From NCBI GenBank assembly GCA_016196785.1, contig JACPXA010000176.1, positions 1-7,162 of the forward strand: a stretch of 7,162 nucleotides of DNA, read 5' to 3'. Origin of the DNA: Elusimicrobiota bacterium (GTDB lineage: Bacteria; Elusimicrobiota; Elusimicrobia; 2-01-FULL-59-12; JACPXA01). The position numbers and the translations under genes are program-made. Of the stretch, positions 1 to 5,921 are shown piece after piece (the first letter of the stretch is position 1; every line of letters begins with the position of its first letter). The notes below the pieces were generated by a model. It was not told the origin of the DNA, did no database searches, and saw only the letters and a program-made list of their open reading frames with translations.

Positions 1-1098
1 ATCCCGGATCCGCTGCCGCCAAAGCTCAACTGGACGCCGGAGCTGACCCGAGCCCTCTCAGACGCTGACCGTTTGATCGGGAAACTGGCAGGGGAAGGGA
101 TACGGCTACCAAACCCCCATCTGCTGATCCGGCCGTTTGTTCGCCGCGAGGCAGTCCTTTCCAGCAGGATTGAGGGAACTCATTCTTCCCTGGGGGAGAT
201 CCTGGCCGCCGAGGCCGGGGCGGCAGTCGAGCGATCTCCTGACGACCTGCGCGAGGTGGGTAATTACGTGGTTGCCCTGGAATACGGCATCAAACGCCTG
301 GAATCGTTGCCGCTGTCGTTGCGCTTGACAAGGGAGCTCCACGAGAAGTTGATGAAAGGCGTGCACGGCAGTCATGCCACGCCCGGCCAGTTCCGACGTT
401 CGCAGAATTGGATTGGTCCACCGGGATGCACACTGATGAATGCCGTGTATGTTCCGCCGCCTCCTTCGGAGTTGATGAGTTGCCTTGGGGAGTGGGAGAA
501 ATTCCTCCAGGATCGGTCGTTGCCTCCCTTGGTTCAAGCGGGAATGATCCATTCCAAGTTTGAAGCGATCCATCCGTTTCTCGATGGTAATGGGCGCGTG
601 GGTCGGCTGCTTATCATTCTCTTTCTCATCGAACGGGAAATTCTCCCTGCCCCCTTGTTGTATCTCAGCGCTTTTTTCGAGGCAACCCGGCGGGATTATT
701 ACGATCGTTTGCGCGGGGTCGTTGAACGCGGTGAGTGGGTTGAATGGTTGCACTATTTCTTAAACGGGGTCGCGCGCCAATCCGAAGATGCGCTTGGACG
801 GGCGGATCGGATCAACGGGCTTTTAGGAAATTGGCGAAAAGCCGTGGCCAATAGCCAATCAAAATTGCCCGGCCGAATCATCGAGTTACTTGCAGCCAAT
901 CCTTACCTGACCTTGAAGAAAGCGTCTGGACAGCTGAAAGTGGCTTTCACAACAGTCCAGCGCTCCGTAGAGCAATTAGAGAAATTGGAGATCGTTACGG
1001 AGATTAGTGGTGCTGAGCGAAATCGGGTTTATTGTGCCAAGAAGATCCTTCACATTTTAGAAGAACCGGCACATCTGATTCCGGAAACAACGCGCTGA
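1..1098 (+). CDS. Fic family protein (probable protein AMP-transferase) with C-terminal winged helix, 5'-partial
   Basis: The frame is open from base 1, so the true start lies outside the window. Fic enzymes usually transfer AMP from ATP to a Ser, Thr or Tyr hydroxyl of a target protein. The order seen is an N-terminal Fic_N-like part (PDPLPPKLNW...), then an inhibitory-helix motif SSRIEG (160-177) fitting (S/T)xxxE(G/N), then the catalytic loop HPFLDGNGRVGR (571-606) with the His, Asp and Arg of the consensus HPFx(D/E)GNGRxxR. The C-terminal part (about 870-1080: LTLKKASGQL, TTVQRSVEQLEKLEIV) reads as a winged helix-turn-helix. The inhibitory motif ahead of the Fic motif makes this a self-inhibited, class II type. 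Base composition is less GC-rich than the genes after 1900: one 60-base line (781-840) has 32 G/C, against 43 in an enolase line (4441-4500). This hints at transfer. No antitoxin-like partner is visible downstream. Family call is firm; target unknown. Confidence 0.93.
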   Translation: MPDPLPPKLNWTPELTRALSDADRLIGKLAGEGIRLPNPHLLIRPFVRREAVLSSRIEGTHSSLGEILAAEAGAAVERSPDDLREVGNYVVALEYGIKRLESLPLSLRLTRELHEKLMKGVHGSHATPGQFRRSQNWIGPPGCTLMNAVYVPPPPSELMSCLGEWEKFLQDRSLPPLVQAGMIHSKFEAIHPFLDGNGRVGRLLIILFLIEREILPAPLLYLSAFFEATRRDYYDRLRGVVERGEWVEWLHYFLNGVARQSEDALGRADRINGLLGNWRKAVANSQSKLPGRIIELLAANPYLTLKKASGQLKVAFTTVQRSVEQLEKLEIVTEISGAERNRVYCAKKILHILEEPAHLIPETTR

Positions 1099-1124
1099 CA
1101 AGGGTTGTGGTGAACGGTTATAAT
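1095..1124 (+). promoter_or_regulatory. sigma70-type promoter for tRNA-Thr
   Basis: A -35 hexamer CTGACA (1095-1100, overlapping the fic stop codon) is followed by an 18-base spacer and a perfect -10 TATAAT (1119-1124). Transcription would begin near 1131, about 6 bases before the mature tRNA 5' end at 1137. Position and match quality support it; not tested. Confidence 0.75.
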
Positions 1125-1136
1125 AATTTTTCCTAT

Positions 1137-1208
1137 GCCGGCGTAGCTCAACGGTAGAGCACCGCTTTCGTAAAGCGGGGGTCGGAGGTTCAAATCCTCT
1201 CGGCGGCT
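1137..1208 (+). tRNA. tRNA-Thr (anticodon CGU)
   Basis: A full cloverleaf folds: acceptor GCCGGCG, D stem GCTC/GAGC, anticodon stem CCGCT/AGCGG around the 7-base loop TTCGTAA with anticodon CGT at 1169-1171, a 5-base variable region, T stem GGAGG/CCTCT around TTCAAAT, and discriminator T at 1208. CGU reads ACG, hence threonine. The CCA end is not encoded. One oddity: the 3' acceptor strand is CGGCGGC, giving a G-G mismatch at pair 5-68 where C68 would have made a perfect stem. The last 19 bases overlap the 3' end of the convergent Dph6-like gene on the other strand. Confidence 0.93.
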
Positions 1209-1876
1209 CTTTCTGAGAGAAGGTCGCAGAACCAGAAGCCGTCCCGCTCGAGGATCTCGCCCCGCCTGACAGGGATGGGCTTCTGGAAGATCGGCCCGTC
1301 GTAGACGAAGGTGTGGAATTCCCCGTTTTCCCCGCAGGGATCGGCGCTTGAGGGAAGGTCCTTGAGGAGCGCTTCATCGAACTCCCGCCCGCAGAAGGAA
1401 GGATCGATCTGCTTCGGGTCGACGCAGACGAGGATCGCCCGGAACCCCACCCCGATGAAGTCGTGGGCAAGCTGCTTCGTATCCTTCAGCCAGAGCGGCC
1501 AGATCCCGCTCATTCCGATCCGGGCCAAATTCTTCTCCCGGTACTCCCGGATCTCCCGAAGGAAAAGGTCTCCGAAGATCACCCGGGAAACCCCCCGCGC
1601 CTGGTAGCGGGTGAGAACCGCGCGCATCGCCTCTTCGTAGGCGGCGTTGACGCAGCCGACCGGGATCCGGACCTCCTCCAGGGGAAGGCCGGTGGCCCGC
1701 GCCTGTTGAAGAAGGAGCTCCCGGCGCACGCCGTGCATGCTGATCCGCTCGTAGCCCTCCGTGACGGTGGTCAGAAGCGCCCCCACCTCCAGGGCGGGGT
1801 CCTGGAGGGCGGCCTGCAGGGCGAGGGAGCTGTCCTTGCCGCCGCTCCAGCAGATCAAAACGCACTCCTTTTTCAT
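1190..1876 (-). CDS. Dph6/MJ0570-like PP-loop ATP pyrophosphatase (diphthine-ammonia ligase family)
   Basis: The 228-residue protein opens with a PP-loop nucleotide-binding motif, CWSGGKDSSLAL (residues about 9-20), typical of ATP pyrophosphatases that adenylate a substrate before amide or thiol transfer. Further family-like segments are SMHGVRRELL (about 47-56), VIFGDLFLREIREYRE, and near the end GENGEFHTFVYDGPIF (about 183-198), the signature of the Dph6 family. In archaea and eukaryotes Dph6 amidates diphthine on elongation factor 2. Bacteria lack diphthamide, so the role of this bacterial homologue is unknown and the name should be read as family only. Start ATG at 1876; only a weak AGGG precedes it. 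It is divergent from the MFS gene (44-base gap) and convergent with tRNA-Thr, whose 3' 19 bases encode its last codons (AAERI-stop) in antisense. Confidence 0.88.
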   Translation of the reverse strand: MKKECVLICWSGGKDSSLALQAALQDPALEVGALLTTVTEGYERISMHGVRRELLLQQARATGLPLEEVRIPVGCVNAAYEEAMRAVLTRYQARGVSRVIFGDLFLREIREYREKNLARIGMSGIWPLWLKDTKQLAHDFIGVGFRAILVCVDPKQIDPSFCGREFDEALLKDLPSSADPCGENGEFHTFVYDGPIFQKPIPVRRGEILERDGFWFCDLLSERAAERI

Positions 1877-1884
1877 GGGGGCCC

Positions 1885-1895
1885 TATGATATCAT
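1885..1895. promoter_or_regulatory. palindromic candidate -10 region shared by two divergent genes
   Basis: The gap between the Dph6-like gene and the MFS gene contains the perfect 10-base palindrome ATGATATCAT (1886-1895). It supplies a -10-like TATGAT on the + strand (1885-1890) and TATCAT on the - strand (1891-1886), each one base off TATAAT. No good -35 is visible for either direction, so this could be a weak bidirectional promoter or a small operator. Confidence 0.35.
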
Positions 1896-1920
1896 CCCCT
1901 ATCACAGGAAGGAGCCCCCG

Positions 1921-3129
1921 TTGTTCTCACTGCTTGCCAACAGGAATTTCCTGTTTCTCTGGCTGGGGCAGCTGTGCTCCCAATTCGGAGACCGGCTGAC
2001 GCAGCTGGTGCTCGTGGCGCTGGTGACGATCCACGCCCCCGGCTCTCCCCTCACCCTCGCCAAGGTCCTCGTGGCCACCTCGCTGCCGGCCCTCCTCATC
2101 AATCCGGTCGCCGGGGTGTACGTGGACCGCTGGGACCGGAAGCGCACGATGATCACCTGCGACCTCATCCGGGCCTTCTTGATCCTCGCTTTGCCGTGGA
2201 TCATCTTTCTACCCGAAAGCGGTTTCTTCTACGGGGCGGTCTTCATGATCTTCGCCGTGGCGACCTTCTTCGTTCCGGCCCGCCTCTCCATCATTCCGGA
2301 CCTGGTGGCCCCCGGCAAGCTCGCCCAGGCGAACGCCCTGTTCACCGCCTCCGGGATGATCGGCTCGATGGTGATCTTGCTGGTGGGGGCTCTTCTGGTC
2401 GAATGGGTGGGGGTCCGCCGGAGTTGTTGGGTCAACGGGGCCAGCTACCTCCTCTCCGCCTTGGCGATCGCGCCGGTTCTCCGCCCCAGGAAAGTCCGGG
2501 AGGTGAAGTCCGCTTCCCTGAGGCTGATCTTCCGCGAGGTGGCGGAGGGGATGCGGGAGCTCTGGAGGCATCCTCAGACCCGGCGGGTGGCCGGGCTGTT
2601 GGGCCTCCTCATGGGAGGGGCCGGCTCGAGCTTCGTCGTGGCCACGGTTTTGGTCCAGGAGCACCTCCATTCGCTGACCAAGGACCTCGGATTTTTGTCT
2701 CTGTGGCTGGGGGTGGGGATGCTGTTGGGATCGCTGGGGCATGGGCGGTGGGGAACGAATCGCCCCAAGCGCCTGGTCCTGGGGCTTTCCTTCCTGGGCT
2801 GCGGGGTTGCCCTGTGGGCCTTTGTGGCGGCGGTGGCCGGCTTGAAATCAGGCGCCGGCGCCTGCGCGGCGGGGGTTCTTCTGGGATTCTGGATCTCTCC
2901 GGTGGGGATCGTCACCAACACACTGGTCCACGAAGGGCATCCGGAGCGCCTGCATGGAAGGATCTTCGGCTCCCTCGGGGTGGTGGTGAACTTAAGCCTC
3001 ATCGGATCGATGCTCATTTCCGGGTGGCTGGCCGAGCGCGGAGGACGCGAGGCCCTCTTGGGCAGCGTCGGGGGGATCTTTGCGGCAACGGGTCTGTGCC
3101 TGCTGATTCTCCGCCGAAAGATGATATAA
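1921..3129 (+). CDS. Major facilitator superfamily transporter, MFS_3/EntS-like exporter
   Basis: This 402-residue integral membrane protein probably exports a small molecule by proton antiport; the substrate is unknown. The N-terminus NFLFLWLGQLCSQFGDRLTQL is typical of the MFS_3 / enterobactin-exporter-like group. The loop after the second helix, VYVDRWDRKRTMI (residues about 64-76), is the MFS motif A (GxxxDRxxRK). Alternating hydrophobic stretches across the whole length fit about 12 helices, with a cytoplasmic basic linker near the middle (RPRKVREVKSASLRL) and a basic tail (LRRKMI). The start is taken as TTG 1921 because AAGGAG (1909-1914) lies 6 bases upstream and the protein then begins right at the first helix. 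The stop TAA (3127-3129) is embedded in the -10 box of the thioredoxin gene. It heads the co-oriented run up to ftsB, though its function has no obvious link to those genes. Confidence 0.87.
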   Translation: MFSLLANRNFLFLWLGQLCSQFGDRLTQLVLVALVTIHAPGSPLTLAKVLVATSLPALLINPVAGVYVDRWDRKRTMITCDLIRAFLILALPWIIFLPESGFFYGAVFMIFAVATFFVPARLSIIPDLVAPGKLAQANALFTASGMIGSMVILLVGALLVEWVGVRRSCWVNGASYLLSALAIAPVLRPRKVREVKSASLRLIFREVAEGMRELWRHPQTRRVAGLLGLLMGGAGSSFVVATVLVQEHLHSLTKDLGFLSLWLGVGMLLGSLGHGRWGTNRPKRLVLGLSFLGCGVALWAFVAAVAGLKSGAGACAAGVLLGFWISPVGIVTNTLVHEGHPERLHGRIFGSLGVVVNLSLIGSMLISGWLAERGGREALLGSVGGIFAATGLCLLILRRKMI

Positions 3130-3130
3130 T
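3122..3130 (+). promoter_or_regulatory. extended -10 promoter of the thioredoxin gene
   Basis: TGATATAAT is a perfect extended -10 (TGnTATAAT), with the hexamer at 3125-3130. No convincing -35 is present, as is usual for extended -10 promoters. With the normal distance of about 7 bases, transcription would start at 3137-3138, which is the A of the thioredoxin ATG. The predicted message is therefore leaderless. Confidence 0.6.
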
Positions 3131-3137
3131 TATTTTT

Positions 3138-3467
3138 ATGAGCGAAGCAGCGGTCAACGTGACCTCCACGAACTTCCAATCCCAGGTCCTTCAGTCCAAA
3201 GTCCCGGTGATCCTCGATTTCTGGGCTTCCTGGTGCGCCCCCTGCCGGGCCGTCGCCCCGATTTTGGATGAGCTGGCTGTGAAGTACCAAGGCAAGCTCG
3301 CCGTCGGAAAGGTGAACGTCGATGAGCATCAGGAACTGGCCGCGCAGTTCGGGATCCTCAACATCCCCACCCTGATCTTCTTCAAAGGGGGCCAGGAGGT
3401 GGACCGGGTGGTGGGAGTTCAACCCAAGTCGCAGCTGGAATCGAAGATCCAGAAGTTGACGAGCTGA
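3138..3467 (+). CDS. trxA: Thioredoxin
   Basis: A 109-residue, single-domain cytosolic thioredoxin, the usual family length, which reduces disulphides in client proteins with electrons from thioredoxin reductase. The redox motif is WCAPC (in FWASWCAPCRAVAP, residues about 30-43), with Ala in place of the common Gly of WCGPC. The buried Asp region VILDFWA, the segment VGKVNVDEHQELAAQFGI and the cis-proline loop NIPTLIFFKGG are all in place. ATG 3138 is chosen because it gives the canonical length. A longer reading of the same frame back to 1974 only reads through the transporter gene in the wrong frame. No Shine-Dalgarno precedes the ATG: the 8 bases between the MFS stop and the ATG are TTATTTTT. 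Translation is thus either leaderless from its own promoter or relies on an AU-rich open start. Confidence 0.95.
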   Translation: MSEAAVNVTSTNFQSQVLQSKVPVILDFWASWCAPCRAVAPILDELAVKYQGKLAVGKVNVDEHQELAAQFGILNIPTLIFFKGGQEVDRVVGVQPKSQLESKIQKLTS

Positions 3468-3480
3468 CGTCGCCCCCGCC

Positions 3481-4089
3481 GTGCCTGTCCCAGCCATCGC
3501 CGTCTGTTGTTCTGGACAGGGGACCAACCTCCAGGCGATCATCGAGGCGGTCCGGAGCCGCCGCTTGAGGGCGAGGATCTCCGTCGTCGTCAGCGACAAC
3601 CCCCGAGCCGTCGCCATCCTTCGGGCCCGGGCGGCCAGGATCCCGACGGTGGTGATTGATCCGCGGCGTTTTTCCTCCAAAGAGGCGTTCGACCGCTCCC
3701 TCTCCCGCATTGTGGAGGCCTCCGGGGCGAAGCTCATCGTGCTGGCCGGCTTCATGCGGATCCTCTCCGGCTGGTTCGTCCGCCGGTACGCCCGAAGAAT
3801 CCTCAACATCCATCCCGCTCTCCTTCCGTCCTTCCCGGGCTGTCACGGCGCGCGGGACGCCCTGCGGCACGGCGTCAAGGTGACCGGCGTGACCGTCCAC
3901 CTGGTCGACTCGAAAGTGGATCACGGCCCGGTCCTCCTTCAGGAGCCGGTCCCTGTGATGGAGGGCGACACGGAGGAGACCCTCCTCGCCCGGATTCACC
4001 GGGTGGAGCACCGGCTTTATCCCAGGGCGATTCAGCGGGTCCTCTCCGGCCGGGTCAAGGTGGCCGGCCGCAGGGCGTTCATCCGGTGA
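3481..4089 (+). CDS. purN: Phosphoribosylglycinamide formyltransferase (GAR transformylase)
   Basis: The 202-residue enzyme transfers a formyl group from 10-formyltetrahydrofolate to glycinamide ribonucleotide in purine synthesis. The phosphate-binding start AVCCSGQGTNLQAII (residues about 6-20), the folate-site stretch GFMRILSGWF, the catalytic segment ILNIHPALLPSFPG (Asn and His of NxH) and the region TGVTVHLVDSKVDHGPVLLQEPVPV with the catalytic Asp before HGP are all present. Length matches PurN. Start is GTG 3481, 13 bases after the thioredoxin stop. No good Shine-Dalgarno is seen, and the protein begins only a few residues before its first strand, so a later start is unlikely. The TGA stop (4087-4089) overlaps the enolase GTG (4086-4088), which suggests coupled translation. 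No other purine genes are in view. Confidence 0.94.
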   Translation: MPVPAIAVCCSGQGTNLQAIIEAVRSRRLRARISVVVSDNPRAVAILRARAARIPTVVIDPRRFSSKEAFDRSLSRIVEASGAKLIVLAGFMRILSGWFVRRYARRILNIHPALLPSFPGCHGARDALRHGVKVTGVTVHLVDSKVDHGPVLLQEPVPVMEGDTEETLLARIHRVEHRLYPRAIQRVLSGRVKVAGRRAFIR

Positions 4090-5402
4090 AACCCTCAGCG
4101 ATCCGGACGGTATCGGCCCGGGAAATCCTCGACTCAAGAGGCCTTCCGACGGTGGAGGTGGATCTTCTCCTGGGTTCGGGGGCGCTGGGCCGGGCGGCGG
4201 TCCCCAGCGGCGCCTCTACCGGCCGCTACGAGGCGTGGGAGCTCCGGGACGGCGATCCCAAACGGTACGCCGGCAAAGGGGTCCTCAAGGCCCTCTCTTC
4301 TGTGGAAAAGGTGATTTTTCCTGCGGTGAAGGGAATGGACGCCTACGAGCAGGCCCGTTTGGACGCCCGGCTGATCGAGCTGGACGGGACGGCCAATAAA
4401 TCCCGGTTGGGGGCGAACGCTTTGCTGGCCGTGTCGCTGGCCTCGGCGAAGGCGGCCGCGGCTCTTAAGAAAGAGCCCCTCTACCGCGCCCTGGGCGGAG
4501 CGAAGGCGAACCTCCTCCCCATTCCCCTCATGAACATCGTCAACGGTGGCCTCCACGCCGACAACGGGCTCGACATCCAGGAATTCATGATCATGCCGGT
4601 GGGGGCTCCAAGCTTCAGGGAGGCCCTCCGGATGGGGGTGGAGGTTTTCCAGGCCCTCAAGGGGCTTCTCAAGGCGAAGAAGCTCTCCACCGCCGTCGGG
4701 GATGAGGGGGGCTTCGCCCCTCGGCTCTCTTCCCTGCCTGCCGGCAGGCAGGGCAACGAATCGGCGATCCAGGTGGTCCTCGAGGCGATCGAGAAAGCCG
4801 GCTACAAGCCGGGCAAGCATCTGATGATCGCCCTGGACGCGGCATCGAGCACCTTCGCCGGTGCGCAGGGGTATTCGATGAAGGCGGAAGGGATCACCAA
4901 CGCTCCGGCCAAAGAGCTCATCGAACTCTACCAGCGCTGGATCTCCCGCTACCCGATCGTTTCCATCGAGGATGGGCTGGGGGAGGACGACTGGTCCGGC
5001 TGGGCCCAGATGACGAAAACGTTGGGGGGGAAGATTCAGCTCGTCGGGGACGACCTTTTTGTGACGAACCCCGACCGGCTAAAGAAGGGAATCGCCAAGA
5101 AAATCGCCAACGCCGTCCTCATCAAGGTGAATCAGATCGGGACTCTCACGGAAACCCTCACCTGCATCCAGATGGCCAGGAAGGCCCGCTACCGGACGGT
5201 GATCTCCCACCGCTCCGGCGAGACCGAGGACACGACAATCGCCCATTTGAGCGTGGCGGCCTCAGCCGGACAGATCAAGACCGGCTCCGTTTCCCGAAGC
5301 GAGCGGGTGGCCAAGTACAATGAGCTCCTCCGGATTGAGGAGGGGCTGGGGAAGAAGGCCCTTTACGCGGGAACCCAATGGCCCCTCGGAAAATCCTCCT
5401 GA
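4086..5402 (+). CDS. eno: Enolase (phosphopyruvate hydratase) with a palindrome-encoded 7-residue insertion
   Basis: This glycolytic enzyme interconverts 2-phosphoglycerate and phosphoenolpyruvate. Of 438 residues, nearly every enolase signature is readable: REILDSRGLPTVEV, SGASTGRYEAWELRD, NGGLHADNGLDIQEFMIMP, VGDEGGFAP (catalytic Glu), LDAASSTF and SIEDGLGEDDW (Mg ligands), GDDLFVTN, LIKVNQIGTLTETL (catalytic Lys), SHRSGETEDTTIAHL and KTGSVSRSERVAKYNELLRIEE. Start GTG 4086 overlaps the purN stop as GTGA. After GGFAPRLSS the family normally continues straight into NE(E/S)AxxxxLEAI; here LPAGRQG (about residues 216-222) intervenes, encoded by a perfect palindrome (4732-4753). The insertion keeps the frame and falls in a surface loop in known enolase folds, so the enzyme is probably active. 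Its last 25 bases overlap the FtsB-like gene, a common eno-ftsB order in bacteria. Confidence 0.97.
   Translation: MKPSAIRTVSAREILDSRGLPTVEVDLLLGSGALGRAAVPSGASTGRYEAWELRDGDPKRYAGKGVLKALSSVEKVIFPAVKGMDAYEQARLDARLIELDGTANKSRLGANALLAVSLASAKAAAALKKEPLYRALGGAKANLLPIPLMNIVNGGLHADNGLDIQEFMIMPVGAPSFREALRMGVEVFQALKGLLKAKKLSTAVGDEGGFAPRLSSLPAGRQGNESAIQVVLEAIEKAGYKPGKHLMIALDAASSTFAGAQGYSMKAEGITNAPAKELIELYQRWISRYPIVSIEDGLGEDDWSGWAQMTKTLGGKIQLVGDDLFVTNPDRLKKGIAKKIANAVLIKVNQIGTLTETLTCIQMARKARYRTVISHRSGETEDTTIAHLSVAASAGQIKTGSVSRSERVAKYNELLRIEEGLGKKALYAGTQWPLGKSS
4732..4753. repeat. 22-bp perfect palindrome inserted in the enolase reading frame
   Basis: The two half-sites are CCCTGCCTGCC (4732-4742) and GGCAGGCAGGG (4743-4753), exact reverse complements. 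It accounts for about 21 bases, 7 codons, that other enolases lack at this point. A near copy lies at 5817-5837 inside the group I intron, which indicates a dispersed repeat family rather than a chance sequence. Confidence 0.85.
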
Positions 5403-5692
5403 TCGCCGGGGCCCTCTTCGCCGGGGCCCTCTTCCTCTACGGGCCCGGCTTCATCCGATGGGTCGAGCTCCGGTCCGGGGAGGGGGCGCTCAAGTCGGAG
5501 ATCGGCGGACTCAAGCTCGAGAACCAGCGTCTCATTGAAGAGGCCCGCCGCCTGCGGGAGGACCCTTCCTACGCGGAGGCGATCTACCGGAACGAGCTGG
5601 GGTTTGTCCGGCCCGGCGAGACGGTGGTCCGCCTCAAGGAAGAGAAGCCCGCGGCGCGGAAGAGCTCTTCGACGAAGAATTCCTCGAGATAA
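5378..5692 (+). CDS. ftsB: FtsB/DivIC-like septum formation initiator protein
   Basis: The 104-residue protein has the plan of FtsB/DivIC: a short N-terminus, one membrane helix (about residues 5-22, ILLIAGALFAGALFLYGPGF), then a coiled coil (about 30-62, ALKSEIGGLKLENQRLIEEARRLRED), then the family segment SYAEAIYRNELGFVRPGETVV. FtsB bridges FtsL and FtsQ at the division septum, helping activate septal peptidoglycan synthesis. The ATG lies inside the last codons of eno (25-base overlap), and gene order eno-ftsB is common in bacteria, which strengthens the call. The tail (KPAARKSSSTKNSSR) is basic, Ser-rich and probably disordered. The membrane helix contains AGALF twice because of an exact 15-base tandem duplication. 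The end of the gene doubles as the -35 region of the initiator tRNA promoter. Confidence 0.85.
   Translation: MAPRKILLIAGALFAGALFLYGPGFIRWVELRSGEGALKSEIGGLKLENQRLIEEARRLREDPSYAEAIYRNELGFVRPGETVVRLKEEKPAARKSSSTKNSSR
5405..5434 (+). repeat. exact 15-bp tandem duplication inside the FtsB membrane helix
   Basis: GCCGGGGCCCTCTTC occurs at 5405-5419 and again, directly abutting, at 5420-5434. It encodes AGALF twice in frame. Being a multiple of 3, it lengthens the membrane helix by 5 residues without a frameshift. Confidence 0.9.
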
Positions 5693-5712
5693 TCCCTCCT
5701 TAAGGGTATAAT
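5684..5712 (+). promoter_or_regulatory. promoter of the intron-containing initiator tRNA
   Basis: TATAAT at 5707-5712 is a perfect -10. TCGAGA at 5684-5689 matches 4 of 6 bases of TTGACA with a 17-base spacer. Only 5 bases separate the -10 box from tRNA base C1 (5718), so the usual start point would fall at about 5719, on or next to the mature 5' end. Read-through from ftsB is also possible because no terminator is seen between 5693 and 5706. Confidence 0.55.
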
Positions 5713-5816
5713 AACCCCGCGGGGTGGAGCAGTCTGGTAGCTCGTCAGGCTCATTTGCTGGGCCGCTCAGCCGGTGACGGCTGAGGCAATACCCGTCAAA
5801 GTCGGGGAACCCTTCA

Positions 5817-5837
5817 CCTGCCTGCCGGACAGGCAGG
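5817..5837. repeat. inverted repeat in intron P5 loop, near copy of the enolase palindrome
   Basis: CCTGCCTG (5817-5824) and CAGGCAGG (5830-5837) are exact inverse complements around the loop CCGGA. It differs from the core of the enolase copy at 4732-4753 only in the centre. It sits within the loop closed by the 3-bp P5 stem and would extend P5 as an 8-bp hairpin. Confidence 0.85.
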
Positions 5838-5921
5838 CTGGGAATCCCGAGCCAAACCTTGTGCCGGTGGCACGAGGGAGGTGTAGAGACTGTGTTCAAA
5901 GCAGAGGACAGAGGTCCTGTT

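Noticed and set aside
106..753. Minus-strand open frame opposite the Fic gene
   Set aside because: The + strand carries a clear Fic motif and inhibitory helix; the antisense product has no recognisable domain.
1974..3467. A 497-residue reading frame that ends in thioredoxin
   Set aside because: Residues before the thioredoxin part are Gly/Pro/Arg-rich noise from the wrong frame of the MFS gene. The real thioredoxin starts at 3138.
2574..3809. Long minus-strand open frame (411 residues)
   Set aside because: It spans the MFS, thioredoxin and purN genes in antisense, has low-complexity Arg/Pro/Ser composition and no family motifs.
4732..4753. Enolase palindrome as a transcription terminator
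   Set aside because: It lies mid-gene, lacks a following T-run, keeps the reading frame and has a second copy in a ribozyme loop, which fits an inserted repeat better.
4134..4820. Minus-strand open frame opposite enolase
   Set aside because: Shadow of a highly conserved gene in GC-rich DNA, with no ribosome binding site or motifs.
5693..5706. Short inverted repeat (CCTTAAGG) between ftsB and the tRNA as a terminator
   Set aside because: The stem is too short, without a T-run, and overlaps the tRNA promoter spacer.
5859..5921. Longer N-terminus of the endonuclease from TTG 5859
   Set aside because: It would start inside P6a and run through P7, and the added residues do not look like a LAGLIDADG domain. 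GTG 5922 has a purine-rich ribosome binding site at the right distance.
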